The translations under genes and the position numbers were made by a program. A stretch of 64,000 nt of DNA, taken from NCBI GenBank assembly GCA_014379625.1, contig JACMLJ010000041.1:120570-184569 (forward strand), read 5' to 3'. This document shows, in pieces, positions 52,095 through 60,564 of this stretch. The stretch comes from Ferruginibacter sp. (GTDB lineage: Bacteria > Bacteroidota > Bacteroidia > Chitinophagales > Chitinophagaceae). Numbering within the stretch: position 1 is the stretch's first letter; the number at the start of each line of letters is the position of its first letter. The notes beneath the pieces were generated by a model, which was given only the letters and a program-made list of their open reading frames with translations, did not search any database and was not told the origin of the DNA.

Positions 52095-54566
52095 TTAATT
52101 GCCGCCGCCCAATCCGCTGCTCGATTTTGTTCTTTTCTTTTCTTCCTCTGCAGCATCTTTACGATCCCTGGCGGCTTTCACAGTGTTGCTGCCAAACCTC
52201 CAGCTAAAGCTTGTTTTAAACTGGCGGCTTTCAAAATTTCCCCTGGCAATTGTTTGCTGACCACCAAAATTACTTTCGCCGCTAAACTTCATGCTAAAGA
52301 AAATATCTGCAACCGATACCTTAAAGCTTGCTTTTCCTTTAAGTAACAGTTTTTGCAAACCGGCATCCAGTGTCCACATGGTTTTGCTTTTGAAAGAACC
52401 CTGCCAGATGAATGGTGAATTATACCAACCGCTTATTTCTGCAGTCCAATCCTGCTTTTTTCCAAACCGGAGGCTGTGCTGCATAAAAAAGTTGAATGAG
52501 GTTACACTAATATTAACTATTCTGCTGCCGCCGCCAAAATCTGCTTTATATTTTGAATGATTACCACTGAAGTTCACAAAAGCCGAATAGGTTTTAAACA
52601 TGAATGGATAGCTGATATTTAATGCAACTACATCTTGTGAAGCTAAATTTTTCCTGGTGATAAAGCTTTTAGAGTTTTCCGTGGTATCGGCCAGTTGAGT
52701 GAATACATCTGCCACATGGCTGTAACTTAGGGAAGTGTTGAGCTTGTATATGTAGGTATTAGACAGTGTAACAATATTGGTGTATTGCGGACGAAGTGAT
52801 GTATTTCCTTTCTGGAAGGTATATTCATCCAGTTTGAATTCAAAAGGATTGAGATCCTGGTAAGCTGGTCTGTCTATGCGGCGGCTGTAAGAAAGTCCCC
52901 ACTGACTCATGGGATTTTTATTGAAAGTTATCGCAGCACTTGGGAAGAAGTTGGTGTACTTTCTTTTAAAATCCTGGTTAGTTGTTTTATTAACCGAGCC
53001 ATCTGCATTCAATCCGTATGAATCACCAGTGGTAACGGTATTTTCCATTCTTACACCCGCCTGCAGCATCACTCCCTTTAACTGCTTATTGTAATTAACA
53101 TATAAGGCATTGATATTTTCCTTGTAATCGAATTGGTTGCTCCTTGATAAGTCGAGCTGCTTCTTTTCCGGATTCAATTGCTGAATGTTAAAACGTTGAA
53201 AATTATTCCTGGTATTTACAAAAGCGGTTTTTGCCCCGATACCAAGTTTTCCTTTTTGGAAATTCTGCTCATAATCCGCTTTCAAAGTATTGATATCTAT
53301 ATCAGCAGGCGAAATAAAGCGGTAGAAATGTTGATTGATTAAAACGGTACCTGCGGGATTGTAATAATAGTTGGGCTGTAGTTGATTTCCCTCATTGCGG
53401 AAGAGGCCATAGTCAGCATCTATTGTCAGTTCATGGCCTGAAGTATCCGCAAAGCGGTAGTTGAGATTAAAGTTTGCATTGTTTTGCTCCATATAATTCC
53501 TGTTATTCGCAACGAGAACGCGATTCACCACTCCGGTTGGTTTGTAACTGATGGGTGTACGGCTGTAGCTTTTGAAACTGTTATCCGAAATATTACCATT
53601 CACCAATATGCCAAAGCTGTTTTTACTGTTAATGAAGAAATCAACGCCTGTCTTAAAGCCATGACTTTTATTATGCAGGATAAATGAAGTGGTATTATCA
53701 AAAACAGTATCCAGCACACTTCTATTCAGGTTAAAATCCATGTTCTGCTTTGTATTGTTGTAGTTGTAATTTCCAAATACATTACTCCTTTTATTGCGGT
53801 GATTAAAAACGATACCAGCATTATACTTTGGATAAACTCCAATATTGTAACCGGCATCCACAGAGCCGTTGGTACCAAAAGCTTTATTTTTTTTCAGCCT
53901 GATATTAATGATACCCGCATTTCCGGCCGCATCATACCTGGCAGAAGGATTGGTAATAATTTCTATTGCCTCAATCTGTGCCGATTGAAGCGACTTCAGG
54001 TAATTCGCAAGGTCTGCTCCTGAGAGTGGCGTAGGTTTTCCATCTACATAAATCCTTACCCCATTTTTGCCAGCCAGGCCCAGGTGATCATCTTTATCCA
54101 CCATCACCCCGGGTGATTTTCGGAGCAGATCCAATGCAGTGCTACCAGTACCATTTACGGTTCCTTCAACATTTAAAACCATTTTATCAGCCTTTACTTC
54201 CACCATGGGTTTCTTACTGCTTACAGTCACAGCTCCTAGCTCAGCCGATAATTTATTCATAGTAATAGTTCCAAGATCCACATCGCCGGAACCTGGCACT
54301 TCAAATACTTTTGAATAAACTGTGGCATGGCCAACATGTGAAGCGCTGACCAGATAGCTACCTGGACCAACCTGGAAACCAAACTGGCCACTGGCACCGG
54401 TTACCACCAATTTCACCACAGATGAGTCTTTAGCATTATGCAGGGCAGCCGTGGAGTTTTCTATATTTTTTCCCTGTTCGCCTTTTACTGTACCTGAAAT
54501 TTTTTGGGCATCCGATGTAAATGATACAGCATTTACGAACAACATAAGTACAATTAATTTTTCCAT
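52095..54566 (-). CDS. TonB-dependent receptor / outer-membrane beta-barrel protein
   Basis: 823 residues from the ATG at 54566 (MEKLIVLMLFVNAVSFTSDAQ signal peptide); an ATG at 54599 adds 11 residues. A carboxypeptidase-regulatory-like domain (about 23-105; ISGTVKGEQGKNIENSTAALHNAKDSSVVKLVVTGASGQFGFQVGPGSYLVSA) precedes a plug (VMVDKDDHLGLAGKNGVRIYVDGKPTPLSGADLANYLKSLQSAQIEAIEIITNPSARYDAAGNAGIINIRLKK) and an outer-membrane family barrel. The C-terminus is Gly-rich (SSSGLGGGN). Start-proximal DNA holds an operator like the ArsR one at 56.6 kb, so it is probably repressed by that regulator. Confidence 0.9.
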   Translation of the reverse strand: MEKLIVLMLFVNAVSFTSDAQKISGTVKGEQGKNIENSTAALHNAKDSSVVKLVVTGASGQFGFQVGPGSYLVSASHVGHATVYSKVFEVPGSGDVDLGTITMNKLSAELGAVTVSSKKPMVEVKADKMVLNVEGTVNGTGSTALDLLRKSPGVMVDKDDHLGLAGKNGVRIYVDGKPTPLSGADLANYLKSLQSAQIEAIEIITNPSARYDAAGNAGIINIRLKKNKAFGTNGSVDAGYNIGVYPKYNAGIVFNHRNKRSNVFGNYNYNNTKQNMDFNLNRSVLDTVFDNTTSFILHNKSHGFKTGVDFFINSKNSFGILVNGNISDNSFKSYSRTPISYKPTGVVNRVLVANNRNYMEQNNANFNLNYRFADTSGHELTIDADYGLFRNEGNQLQPNYYYNPAGTVLINQHFYRFISPADIDINTLKADYEQNFQKGKLGIGAKTAFVNTRNNFQRFNIQQLNPEKKQLDLSRSNQFDYKENINALYVNYNKQLKGVMLQAGVRMENTVTTGDSYGLNADGSVNKTTNQDFKRKYTNFFPSAAITFNKNPMSQWGLSYSRRIDRPAYQDLNPFEFKLDEYTFQKGNTSLRPQYTNIVTLSNTYIYKLNTSLSYSHVADVFTQLADTTENSKSFITRKNLASQDVVALNISYPFMFKTYSAFVNFSGNHSKYKADFGGGSRIVNISVTSFNFFMQHSLRFGKKQDWTAEISGWYNSPFIWQGSFKSKTMWTLDAGLQKLLLKGKASFKVSVADIFFSMKFSGESNFGGQQTIARGNFESRQFKTSFSWRFGSNTVKAARDRKDAAEEEKKRTKSSSGLGGGN

Positions 54567-54618
54567 TATTGTTTGATTTATTTTAAAAATATTTTTCATT
54601 TTTTTTTATTATATATTT

Positions 54619-54634
54619 GCAACTGATCGGTTGC
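54619..54634 (-). promoter_or_regulatory. ArsR-type operator upstream of the TonB receptor
   Basis: GCAACTGATCGGTTGC: GCAAC and GTTGC arms around six bases, with matching flanks ATTT/AAAT (9-bp perfect arms, 54615-54638). It shares GCAAC-N3-TCGGTT with both sites before the ArsR gene at 56297-56617. Confidence 0.6.
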
Positions 54635-54729
54635 AAATATGGGCGCATCTTTTCTGCCTGGTATTTTTAGTTTTCTAAAATTTCAATTGTGAACTTTCTG
54701 TAAGCAGGGTAGATGTTGCCAGGAAAATT

Positions 54730-54850
54730 TTATTCTTTGCCGCTGATAATTAATTTACCCTCCTGTTCCTTTTTTAGTTTAAGGATGCCGGCCTTGCACA
54801 TATCAGTGATACATATGAAAAAACAACAGACTGTTCACTTACCGGGTTTG
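54730..54850 (-). pseudogene. Remnant of a DUF998 gene (C-terminal fragment)
   Basis: A minus-strand frame ending at TAA 54732-54730 reads CCFFICITDMCKAGI then LKLKKEQEGKLIISGKE. The intact DUF998 protein at 56758-57474 ends CCAWIIIVASGINKLKNEQDG then KIVSSSSGKG, and nucleotide similarity runs on upstream past an in-frame TGA. Only about 120 bp survive. It is a decayed paralogue. Confidence 0.55.
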
Positions 54851-54868
54851 AGATCTTTATAGTTCCCA

Positions 54869-55294
54869 TTATTTTGATTCAAAGTTTACAATCCATTCAA
54901 TACCGTACTTGTCTCTGAAACAACCAAAATATGAACCGCAGGGACTATCGCCAATGGGCCCTTCTATTTGTCCTCCTGCTGAAAATCCATTAAATAAATT
55001 GTCCGCTTCTTCTCTGCTTTCAGCACTTATTGCAATTTTACTCCTGTTCTCATTTTCGTTCGTTTTTCCCATAATTTCCGGAACATCATTTTCCATCAAC
55101 ATATCAGTTTTACCGATAGGCAAAGCAATGTGCATAATTTTATTTCCTTCTTTTTCGGCAACTTTGAATTCAGGGCTTGCAAGGTCTTTGAAACGGATGA
55201 TTTATGCAAACTCTCCGCCAAATAATGATCTGTAAAAGGTAAATGCTTCTTCGGCATTTCCGTTGAAATTAATGTGAGGATTGATCTGTGCCAT
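54869..55294 (-). pseudogene. VOC/PhnB-like gene interrupted by an in-frame stop
   Basis: ATG at 55294 gives MAQINPHINFNGNAEEAFT then FYRSLFGGEFA, the usual PhnB-like opening, followed by TAA at 55204-55202 (codon 31). The same frame then continues without a shift: IIRFKDLASPEFKVAEKEG, MHIALPIGKTDMLMEND, FNGFSAGGQIEGPIGDSPCGSYFGCFRDKYGIEWIVNFESK. The residue at the stop is often serine in relatives, so a single TCA-to-TAA change would explain it. Translation from an internal ATG at 55135 would lack the first third of the fold. A sequencing error is the alternative. Confidence 0.75.
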
Positions 55295-55321
55295 AATTTT
55301 TTATTTATTATCGCTTTTTAT

Positions 55322-55753
55322 TCAAATTTCATTGGTAGCCTTAACTCCATAAAGTATTGCCGTTTCAAGTATATCCATGTTTATGTCTTTCAGCGTTTTG
55401 AATTTGATGCAATACCCGGTTACAGTTGCCTTGCCCAGTTTCTTTCCATACGTTTGGGGTAAGTATGTTTTATCTTTTATACCCATGACATAAACAGAGA
55501 TACCGGTTGTATTTGCGCTCAAACCAATTTGATAAAACGCTTTGGTAGTTCCATCAGCATATTTTATGTTGTAAGATCCGTAACCTATATTAGGATTAGA
55601 AACAGTTTTATTTGCACTGTCTTTACCATCCAGGAACCATAATTCGGATGCCGGCATTACTTGCTGAATGAGGCGGTGCAACGATTGCATGTCGCTGCGT
55701 TTTGGTTCAGGCTGACTGGTAATATACTCTTTGATTTGTGCTTTTACATTCAT
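55322..55753 (-). CDS. DUF1801 domain protein
   Basis: 143 residues: MNVKAQIKEYITSQPEPKRSDMQSLHRLIQQVMPASELWFLDGKDSANKTVSNPNIGYGSYNIKYADGTTKAFYQIGLSANTTGISVYVMG, with C-terminal KLGKATVTGYCIKFKTLKDINMDILETAI. The EP.R.....LH.LI....P and CIxFK positions are DUF1801 hallmarks. The family has an alpha/beta fold similar to iron-chaperone-like YdhG proteins. Function unknown. It belongs to the minus-strand run of small genes. Confidence 0.85.
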   Translation of the reverse strand: MNVKAQIKEYITSQPEPKRSDMQSLHRLIQQVMPASELWFLDGKDSANKTVSNPNIGYGSYNIKYADGTTKAFYQIGLSANTTGISVYVMGIKDKTYLPQTYGKKLGKATVTGYCIKFKTLKDINMDILETAILYGVKATNEI

Positions 55754-55802
55754 ATAAATATAAAATTACAGTTGCTTATTTTGTCTTTTCAAACCAGGCT
55801 TA

Positions 55803-56300
55803 TTATTGTTGCTGCGATAAAGTAGCCAATAATTCTTCCAGGCTTTTCAATGTCATCGTAAATCCTTCCTTAAAGCCCATTTCAATCATCTTCTCCATGC
55901 GTTCAAGAGATTCGTTATAAATAGTAACACTCACTTTTGTAGTTCCGTTTTGTTCGCTGAAGGTCAGATCCCATTCAGAACCCGGCAGCGAAGGGTTTTC
56001 ATTTTCATCTGCAAAGGCATTCAGAAATTTAAAATTGGTTTTTGGGGTGATGGAAGTATATTTCTGAATCGACCAATTCTCCTGGCCTTCAGGGCTTACC
56101 ATAGCATAGAATCTGCGTCCGCCAACTTCAAAATTCATCGCTTTTGTTTTTGAAGCCCAGGGTTTAGGCGCCCACCATTGGTCAAGAATTTCGGGTTTGG
56201 TAAATGCATCCCATACCAGTGAAAGGTCGGCATCAAATTCCCGGTTTATTAATGCTGTCTTCGTTGATTTATCAACGGTAAAATCTAATACGTTGTTCAT
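55803..56300 (-). CDS. SRPBCC/AHSA1-family protein paired with ArsR regulator
   Basis: 165 residues with the START-like pattern: [123 protein letters not shown]. The WDAFT.PE...QWWAP motif is typical of the ArsR-linked AHSA1 branch. Its start ATG overlaps the ArsR stop (ATGA-type, 4 bp), so the two are translated together. The ligand is unknown. It probably shares the operator described at 56639-56680. Confidence 0.9.
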   Translation of the reverse strand: MNNVLDFTVDKSTKTALINREFDADLSLVWDAFTKPEILDQWWAPKPWASKTKAMNFEVGGRRFYAMVSPEGQENWSIQKYTSITPKTNFKFLNAFADENENPSLPGSEWDLTFSEQNGTTKVSVTIYNESLERMEKMIEMGFKEGFTMTLKSLEELLATLSQQQ

Positions 56301-56617
56301 TTTTTTTGTTTTTTAAGTGATGATAAAACTGTGTCAAGTTGATTGAACCTGGTTTCCCAGATCTTTCTGAATTGTTCAATCCATTTATCGATCTCTTTCA
56401 TTTTTTCAACTTCAAGTGAATAATAAATTTCTCTGCCCTCTTGTTTCTGTTTTACCAGTTCACACTCTGTTAAAATGCGCAGGTGTTTTGAAACAGCCTG
56501 CCGGGTAGTGTGAAAGTTGTCAGCAATGGCATTTGGTGTCATGGCCTGCAATGCAATTAAGGTAATAATGGCCCGCCTGGTGGGGTCGGCTATTGCCTGA
56601 AAAATATCTCTTCTCAT
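56297..56617 (-). CDS. ArsR-family winged-helix transcriptional regulator
   Basis: 106 residues: [88 protein letters not shown]. The HTH (about 27-60) contains the DNA-contacting [13 protein letters not shown]. No cysteine cluster for metal sensing is seen, so this is the non-metal ArsR branch commonly paired with SRPBCC genes. It is 4-bp overlapped by the SRPBCC gene. Two operator-like sites lie 22 bp upstream of its start, suggesting autoregulation. Confidence 0.92.
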   Translation of the reverse strand: MRRDIFQAIADPTRRAIITLIALQAMTPNAIADNFHTTRQAVSKHLRILTECELVKQKQEGREIYYSLEVEKMKEIDKWIEQFRKIWETRFNQLDTVLSSLKKQKK

Positions 56618-56638
56618 TTGGTATTATGTTTAATTTAC

Positions 56639-56680
56639 GAAACCGATTGGTTGCAAATATATACGCAACTATTCGGTTTC
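56639..56680 (-). promoter_or_regulatory. Paired operators upstream of the first ArsR gene
   Basis: Two 16-bp sites in inverted orientation: GAAACCGATTGGTTGC (56639-56654) and GCAACTATTCGGTTTC (56665-56680). Centres are 26 bp apart. Outer arms CGAAACCGA/TCGGTTTCG form a larger perfect inverted repeat (56638-56681). Confidence 0.7.
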
Positions 56681-56757
56681 GCAAATTTATCTTGAGTTAT
56701 TTTAAAAAAAATTGAGTTGTGTACTTTTTCACCCGGCCAGATGCTGTCAGTAAAAGT

Positions 56758-57474
56758 TTACCCTTTGCCCGAACTGCTGCTAACTATTTTACCATCCTGT
56801 TCATTTTTTAATTTATTGATGCCCGAGGCTACTATAATTATCCAGGCACAACAGCCCAAAACCCAAAGCCGGTTTGGCAGGCCAATAAAAACAGAAGTAC
56901 CAAACCTGCCGTCATTTTTTGGCAGTAAAAAAAGCATGATTGCCACCATTGCAATAATACTGATCCAGGGCAATTGTGCCAACCATAACAGTGGTTGCCA
57001 AACCCAGCTCCAGCTTTGGCTGGCACGCAGGCTCACACTAATTAATACAACAGCGATAGTAAGGCTGGGTACGCCAATCATAAAGCCTAAACCATGCATC
57101 TTGCCGTGAGGCGACATTTCAGCTTTGGGTGTATTAACAACATCAGTATTATTAAACGCTGCAATGGTTAACCCAATAGCAGCAATTGCCATCAACAACA
57201 TACCTATTCTGCCACCGGTACTTACCACCTGCGGCCACACTGCTATTGCAATGCTTACGCAGCTTAGGGCAAGGCAACCGAAAGCCAACTGCATCATCCA
57301 GCCGTAATGCCCGATAGCATATTCGCTTACCATGTGCCAGGTTGGAGTCAGATCAGCCTTAAGAAAGTGTAACAAAACAAGTAATAATAAAAACACAGCT
57401 ATGCTTGTCAGCGACACATACGCCAGAACATTTGACAATTCACTTACCTGTTTAGAGATTTTTATTGTCTCCAT
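56758..57474 (-). CDS. DUF998 membrane protein
   Basis: 238 residues with about six membrane helices: LAYVSLTSIAVFLLLLVLLHF, the conserved DUF998 HMVSEYAIGHYGWMMQLAFGCLALSCVSIAI, GGRIGMLLMAIAAIGLTIAAF, HGLGFMIGVPSLTIAVVLISVSL, and others, then a polar tail. The SEYAxGxxGWMM motif is characteristic. Function unknown. Its start codon overlaps the SRPBCC stop by 1 bp, so ArsR, SRPBCC and DUF998 form one operon. A remnant of a paralogue lies at 54.7-54.85 kb. Confidence 0.88.
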   Translation of the reverse strand: METIKISKQVSELSNVLAYVSLTSIAVFLLLLVLLHFLKADLTPTWHMVSEYAIGHYGWMMQLAFGCLALSCVSIAIAVWPQVVSTGGRIGMLLMAIAAIGLTIAAFNNTDVVNTPKAEMSPHGKMHGLGFMIGVPSLTIAVVLISVSLRASQSWSWVWQPLLWLAQLPWISIIAMVAIMLFLLPKNDGRFGTSVFIGLPNRLWVLGCCAWIIIVASGINKLKNEQDGKIVSSSSGKG

Positions 57475-57938
57475 TATCCTGATTTGTTAATGTGATTTTT
57501 TAAACAAATAATTGTACTCAACCATCCGGTATTATGACTGTTTCCTGACTCCACCGTTTTGAAAACAGCCTGATTGAAATGCATGATTGTTTGATTATTT
57601 GCCTTTGAGAACCTAACATTAACTATTGTTTCTTCACCAGCAATTATATGTTCGCTCCAATGATTAAAAGTGAAAAGCAATTTTTCGTTTTCAATGATTT
57701 CCAAATATTCTCCTTCAAACCAATGCTCCTCTCCTTCCTTAGTAGCAATACCAGCTTTCCAGTTTCCGCCAACCCTCACATCCAGTTTACAATAAAATGC
57801 ATCAAACCCTTCAGGGCCAAACCAGGCGGCAAAGTCTTTTTCATTTGTCCATGCTTTAAAAAGCCTTTCAGGTGTAGTATCAAATACTTCTGTTATGTCG
57901 ATAACTTTGCCCTGTGCTATTTGTTCTTTTTGTCTCAT
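57474..57938 (-). CDS. SRPBCC/AHSA1-family protein paired with second ArsR regulator
   Basis: 154 residues: GKVIDITEVFDTTPERLFKAWTNEKDFAAWFGPEGFDAFYCKLDVRVGGNWKAGIATKEGEEHWFEGEYLEIIENEKLLFTFNHWSEHIIAGEETIVNVRFSKANNQTIMHFNQAVF. The FKAWTN...AWFGP motif is the ArsR-linked AHSA1 type. It overlaps the upstream ArsR by 4 bp and the DUF998 gene by 1 bp, so all three are translationally coupled. Ligand unknown. Confidence 0.9.
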   Translation of the reverse strand: MRQKEQIAQGKVIDITEVFDTTPERLFKAWTNEKDFAAWFGPEGFDAFYCKLDVRVGGNWKAGIATKEGEEHWFEGEYLEIIENEKLLFTFNHWSEHIIAGEETIVNVRFSKANNQTIMHFNQAVFKTVESGNSHNTGWLSTIICLKNHINKSG

Positions 57939-58270
57939 TTTTGTTTTGTTTTCTTTTTATTTTCATTATCAATAATGTTTTTAAGCGAGGTAAACTTCTT
58001 CGTCCAGAAAGTTCTGTAATGGGAAACCCATTCATCTACTTCCTTTAATTTTTCCGGTTGAAGTTCACAATACCTTTCCCGGCCTTGTTGCCTGATCATA
58101 ATAAGTCCGCATTCTTCCAGTATCTTAATATGCAGTGTAACCGCCTGCCTGCTCATATCAAAGTTTTCAGCAATGGCAGTAAGGTTCTCTGGTTTGCCGG
58201 ATATTAAATGAATAATTCCCCTTCTTGTTGGGTCGGCAATTGCCTGGAATATGTCTCGTCGTGTGTCCAT
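57935..58270 (-). CDS. ArsR-family winged-helix transcriptional regulator
   Basis: 111 residues from the ATG at 58270 ([89 protein letters not shown]). A longer frame from 58330 would translate through the operators and is rejected. The HTH contains MSRQAVTLHIKIL. There are no metal-binding cysteines. It is the first gene of a three-gene overlapping operon. Two strong palindromes sit directly before the start codon. Confidence 0.92.
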   Translation of the reverse strand: MDTRRDIFQAIADPTRRGIIHLISGKPENLTAIAENFDMSRQAVTLHIKILEECGLIMIRQQGRERYCELQPEKLKEVDEWVSHYRTFWTKKFTSLKNIIDNENKKKTKQK

Positions 58271-58273
58271 TAT

Positions 58274-58315
58274 GCAAGTATTTACTTGCAAATATAAATG
58301 CAAGTAATTACTTGC
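58274..58315 (-). promoter_or_regulatory. Paired operators upstream of the second ArsR gene
   Basis: GCAAGTATTTACTTGC (58274-58289, 7-bp arms) and GCAAGTAATTACTTGC (58300-58315, perfect 16-bp palindrome). Centres are 26 bp apart, the same spacing as at the first ArsR gene, although the sequence differs. Confidence 0.75.
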
Positions 58316-58524
58316 GCAAATATTTTTCAATATTTATTTGAAATAATTTAAAAGTTTGTTTGATGGCTGTATTGTCGCCGGGCGCTGGCGATAAATTCGG
58401 AGTATTTAGGAAGTCTTGAAATTGTTGTTTGTCAAATCCGGAAATGATGCCGGAAAGATTATTATCAAGGCCCAATAACACCAAACGTGTTTAACGCCTT
58501 TGATTCTTTGCGTGTGTTGAAGTC

Positions 58525-58935
58525 TTATAGATTTTTAGCTGGGAGAACAAATGGAAATAGCTGTCTTAGTTTTATGTTTCTCAGCCATAATCCACACCAG
58601 GCCAATAAGCCTAAATAAACCGGAAACAGCGTGTGACTAAAAATTGGATTGTCAACCCTTAAATTGGAAGCGATTGCGCCGCCAAAGTGTCCTGTTAAAA
58701 GTATGGCACCTAAAATTGAAGTCTTTGGAATAGCAAACAACAATGTTGCTGTTAGTGCTAAAACTCCGTGTATAAGAATATGATGTTCCGCATAACCAAG
58801 CTCATTTACTGTAGCTTGAATAACTTCTGCCGGTTTTAAGAATTTAATTGTTGCATCAAAAAGCATAAACAAAATAACAATTCCGCTTAATATCCAACCC
58901 ACAATTATTTGTTTCTTATTGTTACTTGTGATCAT
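58525..58935 (-). CDS. DoxX-family small membrane protein
   Basis: 136 residues with four membrane helices: IIVGWILSGIVILFMLFDATIKFL, LIHGVLALTATLLFAIPKTSILGAILLTGHFGGAIASNLRV, and LFPVYLGLLAWCGLWLRN. The FDATIKFLKPAEVIQATVNELGY and GAILLTGHFGGAIA motifs are typical of DoxX-like quinone-pool or redox-linked proteins. Function not established. It is 4 bp from the next gene (YdeI-like) on the same strand. Confidence 0.87.
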   Translation of the reverse strand: MITSNNKKQIIVGWILSGIVILFMLFDATIKFLKPAEVIQATVNELGYAEHHILIHGVLALTATLLFAIPKTSILGAILLTGHFGGAIASNLRVDNPIFSHTLFPVYLGLLAWCGLWLRNIKLRQLFPFVLPAKNL

Positions 58936-58939
58936 AATT

Positions 58940-59386
58940 TTATGGTTTTATTTGTTGGTTTAAGTCCATTATTATTTTTTCAAGTCGCCTATTTAAAGTT
59001 TCTTCTGTCTTGGCAGTTTCTAATAATGTCACAATTTTCATTTTATTGCCTGGCGATAGCATATCAAAAAACGCTTTTGCTGTTTTGTTACTTTTTAGTT
59101 TGTCACTAAATGCTTTGGGAAGTTCTACGGTTCGTGGCTCTTTGTCTAAACTGAGATTAATCTCAACGGTTTCACCACCGCTAACCTGAACTTTTTTGCG
59201 ATGTTCGCTACTCAGCGGTATAAGAAATTTACCGCCCATTACACCTACCGTACTTTTGTAAGTATAATTTTTAATCTCAATTATAACAGGCGGTCTTTTA
59301 CCTGCTCCTAATTGCTCTATAACAGTTTCAGGAACTTCTATCCCTAAATTGTTGCCCGCTTGAAAAATGATTGTTTTGAATTTCAT
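58940..59386 (-). CDS. DUF1905 + YdeI/OmpD-associated domain protein
   Basis: 148 residues. An N-terminal DUF1905 barrel (about 1-85; FKTIIFQAGNNLGIEVPETVIEQLGAGKRPPVIIEIKNYTYKSTVGVMGGKFLIPLSSEHRKKV) is followed by a YdeI-type helical tail (LPKAFSDKLKSNKTAKAFFDMLSPGNKMKIVTLLETAKTEETLNRRLEKIIMDL). Domain order and length match the standard bacterial protein. Function unknown. It is likely co-transcribed with the DoxX gene. Confidence 0.87.
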   Translation of the reverse strand: MKFKTIIFQAGNNLGIEVPETVIEQLGAGKRPPVIIEIKNYTYKSTVGVMGGKFLIPLSSEHRKKVQVSGGETVEINLSLDKEPRTVELPKAFSDKLKSNKTAKAFFDMLSPGNKMKIVTLLETAKTEETLNRRLEKIIMDLNQQIKP

Positions 59387-59503
59387 ACTATTTATTTAAA
59401 GTTTGTTGCCGGTATACCGTTGCCGCTAATCCAGGCATTGTACATTGAAGATGTTAAGCAGTTATAATAAGGCTTCCTTTTTCTAATACCTTAATATTCC
59501 TTT

Positions 59504-59941
59504 TCATGATTCAAGATTTTTTCGTCTGAAACGAGCCGCGGCTATTCCAGCGAGAATGATACCTATCAGCCCCAGCAACAGAGCCTGGGCACTACCAAGT
59601 ACTCCGTTGCCGGTACCGGGACCACCATTAGCGGTGGCTAAATTCAGTACTGCGTTAATCACAGCGAGCATACCTGCTACTATAGCTACGATAACCCACT
59701 TTTTCCCTTTAAGGATGTTAATACCTTTTGCGGATTGACGCAGAGTCCGCCAGCCAATAACTACACTGATCAGCGCCAGCACCATGTAGGTGAGTGCCCA
59801 GATTCGTCTCGCAGTTAGACCGTAAACCGTGGTGGCGGCTGGCTTAGAAACATTTGCAGCCACCAGCACAAAATGCACAATTACAGCGAACAGTGCCACA
59901 GCAGCGAGGGCGGCAATTATATAAGTGAAGGTTCGTTTCAT
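59504..59941 (-). CDS. Small four-helix membrane protein, family not firmly identified
   Basis: 145 residues: TM1 FTYIIAALAAVALFAVIVHFVLVA, TM2 IWALTYMVLALISVVIGW, TM3 WVIVAIVAGMLAVINAVLNLA and TM4 LGSAQALLLGLIGIILAGIAAARF. TATANGGPGTGNG links the last two. It resembles small DUF6223-type membrane proteins, but that is a guess from pattern. GC content is visibly higher than its neighbours, which may indicate recent acquisition. Confidence 0.65.
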   Translation of the reverse strand: MKRTFTYIIAALAAVALFAVIVHFVLVAANVSKPAATTVYGLTARRIWALTYMVLALISVVIGWRTLRQSAKGINILKGKKWVIVAIVAGMLAVINAVLNLATANGGPGTGNGVLGSAQALLLGLIGIILAGIAAARFRRKNLES

Positions 59942-59977
59942 ATTGTTTTTTTGAGTTTTAATTTTATATGATTGCTT

Positions 59978-60550
59978 TTATTTGCTGCCGGTAAAAGTCG
60001 GAAAAGGAAAATCATTTTCGGGACTGTCATTTGCAATAACCCTGGTTTGAGATAATAACTCGTAAATACCCTGCTTATTTCTATGTATGAGCATACAAAA
60101 CAAATAGACAAGGGCAATTACCTGTGCTATTATTAAGCCTGCTAAAACCCAGCCCGGAACGGGTTTGTTAACCGAATCAAAATAGAATAACCTGTAAATA
60201 AAAAAGTGTGCGAGTTCCCAGGGAAGGAATTTAATAATATTCCTAAACAGAATTTGCCCAAAGCCAGGCTTGCTCATTTTATTGCTCACTACACACAAAC
60301 CCATTTTTCTTTTCCCGATTGTTCCTAGGTACTTTCCGTTTTCCAAAATGCTGAAATACAATACTACCGGAACAGTTAAACTTAAAAATCCTATCATTTC
60401 ACCTGTGACAGGACTTATATGTGCTGGCTTTATTTTTAAAAGAAAAAAAACAAATAATGTTACCCCAAAAAGCAGCCCTATATAAATAAGGATAATCAAA
60501 TAGTCAATTATAAATGCCTTCACTCTTTTTATTGAAAGGCTACTATTCAT
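59978..60550 (-). CDS. RDD-family membrane protein
   Basis: 190 residues with the RDD beginning LSIKRVKAFIIDYLIILIYIGLLFGVTLFVF and, in the middle, YLGTIGKRKMGLCVVSNKMSKPGFGQILFRNIIKFLPWELAHFFIYRLFYF. The GKRxxGLxVV motif after the second helix is the RDD hallmark. Some relatives act in ion transport or antiport, but this protein has no recognisable ligand. It lies 14 bp downstream of the ECF sigma gene. Confidence 0.87.
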   Translation of the reverse strand: MNSSLSIKRVKAFIIDYLIILIYIGLLFGVTLFVFFLLKIKPAHISPVTGEMIGFLSLTVPVVLYFSILENGKYLGTIGKRKMGLCVVSNKMSKPGFGQILFRNIIKFLPWELAHFFIYRLFYFDSVNKPVPGWVLAGLIIAQVIALVYLFCMLIHRNKQGIYELLSQTRVIANDSPENDFPFPTFTGSK

Positions 60551-60564
60551 GTTAGTTAATTGTG

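Noticed and set aside
58271..58330. Longer N-terminus for the second ArsR
   Set aside because: The added codons consist of operator palindromes and have no family similarity.
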